This document shows positions 55,260-64,000 of a DNA stretch of 64,000 nt, in pieces. Position numbers and translations under genes: made by a program. Numbering within the stretch: position 1 is the first letter of the stretch; the number at the start of each line of letters is the position of its first letter. Source of the stretch: Phragmites australis. Lineage: Eukaryota; Streptophyta; Magnoliopsida; Poales; Poaceae. The notes under the pieces are model-generated. The model was not told the origin of the DNA and did not search any database. It worked only from the letters and a program-made list of their open reading frames with translations. The stretch covers positions 2,986,001-3,050,000 of the forward strand of contig NC_084921.1 of the NCBI RefSeq assembly GCF_958298935.1. The letters run 5' to 3'.

Positions 55260-58200
55260 AAAACTTCAGAAGCTTTGGAGGGGCTTGGTTTGCTTTCTTG
55301 GCCTAAATTGCTGGGCTTGATGCATGGTCTCTGTGCCTGGACTTGAGTAGAAGCAAAACTAGTTGTGACACTGTTGTTGGCTTTAGAACAAGCTATTTTT
55401 CCGTAGTCACCTCTAGGTTAATGGCAACATTCTTCCTTCATGTGTACTTAGCTTGGCCCTTGCAGTAGTTTTGATAATACTCTCATTTATCATGCCAGGC
55501 TATACAAATTCACAGGTAAAAGAGTCAAACTACAATATTCAAACATGATGATGTAGAAAGAGTCAAACTTGCATAATAGTACTTACATTCTGTAAAGTGT
55601 TGGCAGTACCATCCGAGTACAATATATCCAACACAGTGCATCTCTTCTTCCTCTATCCAGATGGACTGTTGTCAGAGTTGTTCCTCATCCTCTTGCTCAA
55701 TTTAGTTGAGCTTTATTGTGAACTGGTTATAGGAACCTGCAGTGAATTATCACAAGCAAGTTTGCACAGGTAGTTCAACTGGTAAGTTTGCATAATCTGT
55801 TCAACAGGAGCTTTGTAGTGACAATATCCTTACCATAGCAGTATGCTCTGGTGGAGCTGATGTGGCCACACCTGCATGTTGATTGGGGGGGAGCAGAGCT
55901 AACCATTGGGCCATTTCTAACAGTTGTGCTCTGGCCTTGCCCTTCTCTCTTCTCACAAGTGCTCCTGTAATATCATGACCCTTTGCAAAGACTGCATCTG
56001 ATGACTATGCTAACCTTGGAAAAATTTGTTGTCAATTTTGGCTTATCATGTGCCTCTCTCTTCCTACAAACTTTTGGCCTTCGAGACATTTTAAGATTTT
56101 TAGGAGCTCTTGGTCTTTCCCTTTTAGATCTTGGCCATGAATGCATTCCCTCCACTGACTGCAAGCAATGACCATAAGTCTTCTTGTACTATTCAATTGA
56201 GTAACAGTTTGCTATGTAGTCATCAAACTGATTGGATCTCCAGTAAATGCATGTTATGGCATGTGGGCAAGGCAACCCTGACAACTGCCAGTACCTACAT
56301 GAACATGTCTTGTCCCCTAAGTTAACAGTGAACCTATACTCATTGTGAGTAACTTTAAAAGCATCATCACCATTGTATATTGCATTATAGTTTGCTAATA
56401 TCTTGATATAATCACAGAGTTTCTTCAATATATTAGGACAGATAGTTCCTAACCATTTTTCCGACTTGCCTCTGTTGATTTGGATCCTAACCATGACTTT
56501 GCATCTGATCCACTCTAGCATACTTATGATATGTAGGAACCTTAATTCAACAATAAAGTGATTGAAAAACTCACACATGTTGTTGTCAACTGAATCACAA
56601 TCTTCACCTAGCTTGAAATATGCCATGCTCCAATGATGTGAATTATTCTCAGCATTGCATCAGCACTTGCAGCTGTTTCCTTAGCCAACTGTGCTTTATG
56701 GTAGTTGAACATATTCTCACAAGGGGATTTTGCAACTCTCCAAAACAAATTTTGCCACTTTCTATCATTGTAAGTTTTCCTCCAGTTTGCATAGATGTGT
56801 CTGGCACATATCCTATGCTCTGCATTTGGCACCCATTTCTCAACACCATTGAGAAGTCATTTTTGCTAATATGAAATTATGACTCATTCCTCACCATCAC
56901 CCACCATGAGATCCCTAAAAAGCATATCACAAAACCAATCTCAAGAATCATTTGTCTCTTTCTCAACCACAACCCAAGCTATGAGGTACATCTGGTTCTT
57001 TGCATCTCTGCCCAATGCACAAATAAGCTCTCCAATTGTTGGTCCTTTGAAGAAACAACCATCTAAACCTATGACCTTCTTCATCCAGCTAGAAAACCTT
57101 TCTTGCAGGCATCAAAATAGATGTACATTCTCATAAAAACATTGTCTGGGTTGTCTAGATGTAGTGTAACAACCCATGTGCTACCTGGATTGCTCATCAA
57201 CAATTCTTCTTGATAATCAAATATCCTAGCATATTGCCCCTTCATGGATTCATCTACTCTTGCACAATTTGCCTCATATGGTCTACCTTCCAAGTAGGAT
57301 TAGCCATGATGGATGTCTTGAACTGATCATCTATATCACAAGAGAGTTATCCCTCCTTGGTGGGCAAGTGTGCTGGTCTTTAAAAGTGCTCATTTTTCAT
57401 CCATTTGTCCTAGTTGTATTTGACAACAGAATGATCCTAGGGCAATTGAGTCAGTCACATTTTGCCCTGACTTTAGGTCATTTTTGGCAAACTTAGCAAG
57501 GCCATATTTCTTGGCTACCTTTATGAACTCGTCCTTACTTGTAAATGTCATTCCTAGCCTAAAAGTAGGATTTGCTGCCCTTTTATCAAATCTAGAAAAC
57601 TTTAGCTTCCTTCTTATCAGTTCACCATCACTTCCTGCTTCATCATAGTTGTCCTCCTCTTCACTGCTTGAAAAATATGAAGTTTCATTGCTTCATCATA
57701 GACATAACATCTCTTTGGAGTTGCTCCATGGCCTTCTTTGTGATAACCTTGTTAGATTCATTAACATGGACATGATATTCTGACTGAACAAACTTTTTCT
57801 TGAACTCCTTGTATACTGTCATGTTTCCTTTAGCTTTCTCATCATCTTCAGAGCTGTCAGCATCTCTAGGGAGCCAGTCACTATCTGTGCTTGATTTATT
57901 TTGCTCATTCACTATCTTGCCTTCTGACCTTTTTAAAGAAGACACCTTCTTGCCTTTAGATCCTGATATATGGGAATACTAAGACTTCACAAAGGATATT
58001 GACTTTGCTACTTCTTCTGGAGATATTGGCGGTGCAACAATAATGTCAGCATCTTCTTCTATGGCCTCAAGAGCATCACTCTCATTCTCCTAGTCACTGC
58101 CACTTTGTTCCTCACCATCACCCTCAGCTTCACCATCACACCCATCATCAATAACAATTTCTTTCACGTATATATCAACCACCTCATCATTAGTTATGTA

Positions 58201-58497
58201 ATCAACCATTGTCTCACATGCCTTGTCATCACTAAGCATCATCAATCCATTAAAAAGCTGCTTGCCCAGGAACAACCAGTACATCTTTACCATATCTAAT
58301 CCCTTACAATGGTTTTCAAGGTGTCCACGGATCTCCAACAATGACATTTTATCTCTATCCATATATGACATGGCCTCCAAACCACCATAATACACAACTT
58401 TCTTCTCATCATTGTAAACCTCTCTATTATAGTGAAATCTAACTACAAGCTTATCAAAGAAATCCACTTGACACACCTCACCAACATCTACATGCAT
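55260..58497 (-). pseudogene. MULE transposase of the second MULE, decayed
   Basis: The N-terminal part (58497-58090) begins MHVDVGEVCQVDFFDK and is acidic at its end, the usual N-terminal domain of this MULE group. A charged linker (57945-57685) follows. CARVDESMKGQYARIFDYQEELL (about 57265) leads into the DDE region (DGCFFKG-like text near 57065 and continuing to 56880 in shifted frames). Then come AEHRICARHIYANWRKTY (about 56820), LGEDCDSVDNNMCEFFN (about 56605) and a SWIM finger, CSCRYWQLSGLPCPHA (about 56290). The C-terminal Pro/Ser-rich tail ends near 55260. The frame is interrupted in several places, so it is not functional. Domain order is standard for MURA-like transposases. Confidence 0.85.
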
Positions 58498-59071
58498 ACA
58501 AGCAAGTTCACAAGATCAAAGCATGTACTAAATCGGTTACTCCACACTACTAGTACACAAATCAAAATTAGTCTTCTGCAAAGAATACTACTGCGACTAG
58601 AAAAACCGACTCAACTAACACCAATTACATGAAAAAAGAACTAACCTTCCAATCTCGATCTGTACGGGGCAATGTCGATCCACACACATCATGGCCGTCT
58701 TCCTCACATGCTCCACCTTGAACGTGAATGAGTGGCGGTCGAGCGGTGCTGATGAGGCAGCGGATCTTGGGTCCGTTTAGGGCGCTGCTAGAGTTTTTGA
58801 TGGGAGAGCAGCAGCGAATTTGGGGCAAGCGACTGGGAACGACTGAGGGGTGTGAGAGAGAGGGATGGAGGGGGAGGCGTATTAAAAGTGTGCTAACTCA
58901 GCGCTTAGTCAACTGATCACTTGTGTAAAATAACCAGTTAGAAAGTATAAGAATGAATTATAAACGGTTTTGATAGATTGATGGTGTAAGATTTCTGTTT
59001 TTCAAGTTCAAGTCCGAAAATCGACCGATGATAATAGCTGAGGGGGCAAAACTATTTTCTATTTATAATGG

Positions 59072-59078
59072 TATAAAT
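59072..59078 (+). promoter_or_regulatory. PP5: Candidate TATA box of PP5
   Basis: TATAAAT, starting 12 bp right of the second MULE's end. A transcription start about 30 bp downstream would fall near 59100, directly before the CT-rich leader at 59110-59279. Inferred from position and motif. Confidence 0.4.
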
Positions 59079-59099
59079 TAAAACAAAAAATCGAAGCGA

Positions 59100-59279
59100 G
59101 AGAAAAAAGAACACAGTCCCTTGCCCTAACTAGTCAGTGCTTTCGCTTCCTCCTCCAGTGTCGTCGTCTTCCCTTTCCTTGGCGGCGGTGGCGGCCAGAC
59201 GAGGCCACCAATCGACGCCCTTCTTCCTCCCGGGGCCGTTCATCTTAGAGCCCCAGTGTCCCCACACCATCCTCGACTG
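59100..59279 (+). other. PP5: Probable 5' UTR exon of PP5
   Basis: CT- and GC-rich leader that ends ATCCTCGACTG before a GTAAGC donor at 59280. The matching acceptor is probably TTTGTATGTAG at about 60296-60306, 17 bp before the start codon. The order TATA, leader exon, long first intron and coding exon is usual for grass housekeeping genes. The intron (59280-60306) holds an A run (59469-59485), repeated CCAAACAG words and no gene. Confidence 0.45.
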
Positions 59280-60323
59280 GTAAGCGAGCCCGGAACTAGC
59301 TTGCTTGCATGGATTGCTCGCTTTGTCATGCAGGAACTTATATTTGCGTCAAGCAATGAAAATCCGAATGCATCTTCGCTCGGATGGATGCTCAAACCGT
59401 CCAATCCAATCCGTCCTGCAGATTTGTTTGTTGCTTGGTAGGGTACTGTTAGCAGTAAGTTTATTTTCAAAAAAAAAAAAAAAATCGGGGGTTTAAGCCT
59501 CCGCCCCGTGCAGCATATTCCGCCCCGTGGCGGGATCTTGTCGCCAGCGAGGCAGTCCCCGGAGGACGGGTGGGGTTGCTGGCGAGGGAGTTGCCGCCGG
59601 AGCTCGACTCGAAGGACGGGTGGTGTTTCTCGCTTCGATTCAGATCGATTCAGACCCCAACAGGTCCGAATCATGAGCCCCCTATCCTAGTTGATGTCCA
59701 ATTCCGCGGAAATCGACTTCCAATTCCAATTTCGATTCTAGAGGACATCCAAACAGCTGAAATGACAAAGCCTAATTCCAATTCTGCAATTCTGAGCTCA
59801 ATTCCGCGAACCAAACAGGGGTTATCGTTATTATATCCAAAGGAATCACGCTGTTGGCCCTCTCGACCCCCATGCTTATCCGATCTCGGTGGCGCTCTCG
59901 GTCTCTGCTTCTTCTGCCTTTTGCATGTGTCACCCATCCACCGGCTGGCGCTGTCGGCTTCTTCCTCGCCGTCGCTTCGCTTGGGGTGGTAGATCTGCCA
60001 CGGGGGAGGGGGGGGGGGTGTTGCTCCGCTGGTCACCTCTGGCGGCCACCAGAGCTCATCAGGGTGGTAGATCCACCCCTGGTAGGGGTGGGTTAGGGGA
60101 TAACTAAGTGTCACCTCTGAAGAAAAGTTTGGTGAGCCTGACACAAGTGTGCGCCTCAACTATCGAGATTTATCGATTTTCTAACAGGCCAAATACATTG
60201 ATGTGTGAAACCACAGCACGGTACAGCTGCGCTGTTGCTTTCTTGCTTATTTTTGTCGTATTTAAATGCCATAGGTAAACTGAGAACTTGAAATCTTTGT
60301 ATGTAGTGGGCTCAAAAGCTGCC

Positions 60324-63300
60324 ATGGATGATAGTTCAAAGTTAGATGTGCAAAAAGCCGAAGAACTCAAACTTAGGGCAAACGATGCCTTCAAGGGTAT
60401 GTTCTGCATTCTCAGTGCTTCCTGTCATATCTTTTGACAGACCAGTTCTATTTCATTGTTATTTTTTGTCAAAGGAATCTTGGCACTGCACTAGAATCAC
60501 AATGTCCTCAAAGAATATCTAGTTATTGACCTGAAAGTTGCCACCTGTATGTGTTGCTTGCTGGACCTTACACTTAATTTAAAGACCCAATCTGTTGGAA
60601 TAGCGATTGCAATTAATCAAGTAAACTTTGAAATTTCAGTTACACTATCATAAAATTAGAGGCATATCAGGGTCAAATGTCTTCTGTGGTAAATTGGAAG
60701 TTGAATCATCTTTTCAATAACACTGCTGATATTTAACTGAAGCATACTAGGATCGTGTAATGTTCAGCATTTCCCTGCTGATTTTTTCCGTAACTATTAT
60801 GTGTATTCCCTCCAGCAAACAAGTTTGCTCAGGCAATAGATCTATATACTCAATCTATTGAGCTAAATAGTTCAAATGTGGTATATTGGGCGAACCGTGC
60901 ATTTGCACATACAAAACTGGAGGAATATGGAAGTGCTGTGCAGGATGCAACAAAAGCTATCGAAATTGATCCTAAATATTCAAAGGTAAATATTCATATC
61001 ATTTTGTTGGCACAACTTTTTAGGTTTTTTTACATATATTGAATCTTTGTGCTTGTAGGGTTATTATAGACGAGGCGCGGCTTATCTTGCCATGGGGAAA
61101 TTCAAGGAAGCCCTGAAGGATTTTCAGCAGGTACATGTGTCAGATTGCTTAATAAATGGTCTCATTTATATGGCAACTAGATGTCTTTAGTAATTTCTTA
61201 TCATCTTCTCATCGCTAGCATTGCATTTTAAACTAAATGATGGGCATACTGGATTCATCATCTCGATAGACAAGCGCCATATTAGTTTATTCGATTAATT
61301 AGTTCTTCACATTCTTTTTTGTTACTATGCACTAGGGCAGCCTTGCAACTTTATTTACATAGAACTAAGTAAATCTAAGGAACTCTTCCTTTGTTATTAG
61401 GTGAAAAGAATATGCCCTAGTGATCCAGATGCCACTAGGAAGTTGAAAGAGTGCGAGAAAGCTGTCCAAAAAATTCGATTCGAAGAAGCAATTTCTGCAG
61501 GGCATACAGAAACCCGCTCTATAGCAGATTCTATTGATTATCACACAATAGGTATCTGATGTTTGAATTTTGCTCTATACTTGCTCCATGTTCTATGTTA
61601 ATGCAGACAGAATAACATAATTTTGTAATTTGTATATGTAGAAGGTCCACTCTGAATTATTCTATTATTTTGTATATGCAATTTGGGTGCTGCCAGCAAT
61701 TTGGGTCAGTAATATTCCTATGATGAATTTAATGTAGCTTTACAATGAGTATGATAGCATCAAAGTTTTTTGGGGAATGTAACCTTTAGTTTAATTTAAG
61801 CTATATTTAACATACACAAACTCTGTTCATGCTGCAGAAGTTGAGTCACAGTATTCAGGAGCAAGAATTGAAGGAGATGCAATAACATTAGACTTCATCA
61901 AGCAGATGTTGGACGATTTTAAAAGGCAAAAATGTATACATAAAAGGTATAGTTTGTAATTTTCAAGGGGCAGTGCTATCCAGCTTATTTTCCTTATATT
62001 TGTTATATTGGACATTGGTAATAAGCTGTAAGTTCACAACTTGACACAGGTATGCATTCCAGATGGTGTTACAAGCTCGAGACTTGTTGCGATCAATGCC
62101 TACCCTCGTTGATGTGAATGTTCCAAACCGTGGTAATTTTACAGTGTGTGGTGATGTGCATGGCCAGGTATTTGCTTTAACATGTGAAATTTTTCTATAT
62201 GTAGCTTCATTATATTACCATTTCTGTACGGGCTTTGAAATATGCTCAATCCTTCCAAGTGGTGACAGCATTTTATCTGTATCATTTGAGCGAAACTTAG
62301 AGTAATTTGCCCTGTGGGTACCAAAACTTGCATTGTGGGTGCCATCTTGTCACAAAACTTGTTAACTGTGCTTGTCAGTTGTCACTAATCTTAATTTGTG
62401 GGTGCGTCTTTGGGTCGTAACCGTGCCAACTTGGACAATCTAGCATACATGGAGCTGACTGGACCACTCTTGTGAGCGCATGCACATCTGTTTCCCCATC
62501 ACACGCTTCGATCCTTTTCCCTTCTTTTCCGTCGAGGGAAAACTGACGAACGCAACTGAACACGGTGCCGGGGCAAGCAATGAAGATGGGAAATACAAGT
62601 GGATGAATTGAAAACTGGGAGGGCGAATGAGAAGGCGGTGGTGGATGCTGCCACTGGCAAGGTTTAGCTCCAGGTTTAGCCTCCGGGTTCACCACCCATA
62701 GGATCGTTCGGGTTTGTCTCTAGGATCGCTGCCCGTCCACCACCCACAGGATGTTGCCCGTCTGTCTGCTTTGTCTCCCTGCCTGCTTCGATGAGTTCGT
62801 TCATTGAAAGAAACAACGATTGTTTCTGTCCCTGAACAGCAAAAGAAACAATATGATGAAGCACCTCATTCCTCTGTACACGGCAGACATTGGTTTTTTT
62901 TTTTACCAAAATCCACAGTCAGTGCCACCGTGTCGACCCAGTCAGCTCCACGTGGGCTGGATTGTCCTGGATTACGACCCAAAAACACACATACAAATCA
63001 AGATTATTGACATATTTGCACAGTTTACAAGTTTTGTGACAAACTTGCACCCACCATACAAGTTCGTCATATTATTTTGGTTGTGCCTTTTGGGAGTGCT
63101 AATGTCTGTTGTTTCCTTTTGCAGTTTTTTGATCTGCTTAATATATTTGAGCTCAATGGGCTTCCATCTGAAGAAAATCCTTACTTATTCAATGGGGACT
63201 TTGTGGACAGAGGATCATTTTCTCTTGAAGTCATACTTACCCTTTTTGCATTCAAGTGCTTGTATCCAAGAGGTAATTGTCTGTGGTTACCAGTTCAACT

Positions 63301-63606
63301 TCCATCAGCGTAGCTCCAACAGTATAATTTTTGTTAATGGATTTTCCTATGCTTTAGCTATGTATCTTGCAAGAGGAAACCATGAAAGCAAGAGCATGAA
63401 CAAAATATACGGTTTTGAGGGAGAGGTGAAGTCCAAGTTGAGTGATATATTTGTTGAGCTGTTTGCTGAGGTATTTTGTTGCTTGCCTCTTGCTCATGTG
63501 ATCAACAACAAGGTCTTTGTAGTTCATGGGGGCCTGTTTAGTGTTGATGGTGTGAAGCTATCTGATATTAGAGCTATTGATCGTTTTCGTGAGCCTCCTG
63601 AAGAAG
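60324..63606 (+). CDS. PP5: Serine/threonine protein phosphatase 5 (TPR-PP2A-like), 5' part; gene continues past window
   Basis: Eight coding exons with GT/AG borders and consistent phases: 60324-60396, 60816-60985, 61059-61130, 61401-61551, 61838-61946, 62050-62167, 63125-63272 and 63358-63606. They encode 363 residues plus one base of the roughly 480-residue family. Three TPR repeats (about 12-113) bind HSP90-type C-termini and inhibit the enzyme. A linker reads [20 protein letters not shown] (about 149-168). The catalytic domain shows GDVHGQ (226-231), GDFVDRG (255-261), RGNHES (286-291) and VVHGGL (335-340), so the metal ligands and catalytic histidine present in this part are intact. The last exon ends in EPPEEG at phase 1; the C-terminal third lies beyond 64000. 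Plant PP5 dephosphorylates substrates including phytochromes and acts with HSP90 in cytosol and nucleus. The start MDDSSKLD precedes the first TPR directly, as in the family. Intron 6 is 957 bp because of a foldback element. Confidence 0.95.
62325..63064. mobile_element. Foldback element with about 135-bp TIRs in PP5 intron 6
   Basis: The left arm (62325-62464) and right arm (62933-63064) are inverted copies, sharing TTGTCACAAAACTTGT, TTTTGGGTCGTAA-type text and GTGGAGCTGACTGG. The 470-bp centre is GC-richer and codes for nothing recognisable. No target duplication was found, so the ends may be a few bases off. Frames that cross this region are not genes. Confidence 0.75.
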
Positions 63607-64000
63607 GTACTTTGATTTGCAGTTAGCTACCTACTGTTTCCATTCCTCAACGGTGCTATGATTTCCTTTTTTATATTTATTGTGCTTACCCTGAAACCTA
63701 CTTCGTGAAATGTTTTAGGTTAGTGCATGCAATTAGCATGCACCTCTACAGCATTTTGGACCTCAAATGCTATGTTGTTCCCCAAATTTGTGCTAAGTTA
63801 CCTACAGGTTGTATGGCGCCAATTAGTGCCACTATTTGCCATAGCATAGCGTTACCTACTTACCTATCCCACATACATGCTAATGGGTCAAATCGGCAGA
63901 CCTATTGTCATACACAAGTAGATCAGCAGGTTGAAAACCATACTACACATGCCTAAAAATGTCAGAAATGCTATTAAAAACTGTTTTCTCAGCATTCCTA
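63607..64000 (+). other. PP5: PP5 intron 8 (continues past window)
   Basis: After the GTACTTT donor at 63607 no sequence resembling the next PP5 coding segment is seen, so the intron exceeds 390 bp. Confidence 0.6.

Larger units (their letters stand above)
53897..59059 (-). mobile_element. Second MULE, 5.2 kb, with decayed transposase and GRF-type gene
   Basis: Perfect 9-bp target duplication TATTTATAA (53888-53896 and 59060-59068). TIRs begin GAAAATAGT and extend about 340 bp (53897-54240 and 58710-59059), sharing CAGAAATCTTAC, ATCTATCAAAACCG, TTTAATACGCCTCCCCCTC and CGCTCGACCGCCA. A minus-strand transposase starts inside the right TIR side and a plus-strand GRF gene starts inside the left TIR, so the two genes converge. 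The intact duplication and closely matching TIRs suggest a more recent insertion than the large MULE. Confidence 0.95.

Noticed and set aside
62820..63626. 268-codon plus frame joining intron and PP5 exons
   Set aside because: Reads the foldback element and exon 7 in a wrong frame, then enters exon 8 in frame; the spliced PP5 model accounts for all conserved motifs.

Overview
The window is nuclear DNA of a plant, very probably a grass (Poaceae). It has GC-rich coding exons, short introns, and dense nested LTR retrotransposons, Mutator-like elements (MULEs) and foldback elements. Only two genes look like ordinary, intact host genes: a double B-box (BBX) zinc-finger transcription factor at 17051-18476 (+) and the first three quarters of protein phosphatase 5 (PP5) at 60324-63606 (+), which runs off the right edge. 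The family placement and the grass call come from recognisable proteins and LTR features; no species can be named from sequence alone.

Layout. 1-16.6 kb: no convincing gene. It holds an LTR fragment (1-533), several tandem minisatellites, a long compound microsatellite (1945-2254), a gypsy-type LTR with its own TATA box (5988-7430), a CACTA-like remnant, a second LTR-like promoter block (10.6-12.6 kb), three diverged copies of a long repeat (12.98-14.73 kb) and a small inverted-repeat element. 16.67-19.6 kb: the BBX gene with three ACGT-core sites upstream; an 831-bp long-TIR MULE-type foldback element with a perfect 9-bp target duplication sits 58 bp after its stop codon. 19.9-30.5 kb: a three-level retrotransposon nest (copia element, a SIRE-like solo LTR inside it, a Tekay-like solo LTR inside that), with a perfect 5-bp target duplication at each level.

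31.2-53.5 kb: inverted repeats of about 270-295 bp bracket what appears to be one decayed MULE. On the minus strand it carries a MULE transposase, a plant mobile domain (PMD) gene and a possible Myb/SANT-like gene. It has been inflated to 22 kb by an 8.6-kb chromodomain-containing gypsy (Tekay-like) element that splits the transposase, and by an LTR fragment that itself contains a SIRE-like solo LTR. 53.9-59.06 kb: a second, 5.2-kb MULE with a perfect 9-bp target duplication, a decayed transposase (-) and a divergently transcribed GRF zinc-finger gene (+). Its right end lies about 12 bp upstream of the likely TATA box of PP5. 59.07-64 kb: PP5, with a leader intron and a further foldback element in intron 6.

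How it works together. The BBX factor (light signalling, HY5-type partners) and PP5 (HSP90/phytochrome-linked phosphatase) are independent genes. The mobile elements touch both at regulatory positions: the BBX 3' UTR, the PP5 core promoter and a PP5 intron. All retrotransposon and MULE coding regions seen here carry stops or frameshifts, so none looks autonomous.
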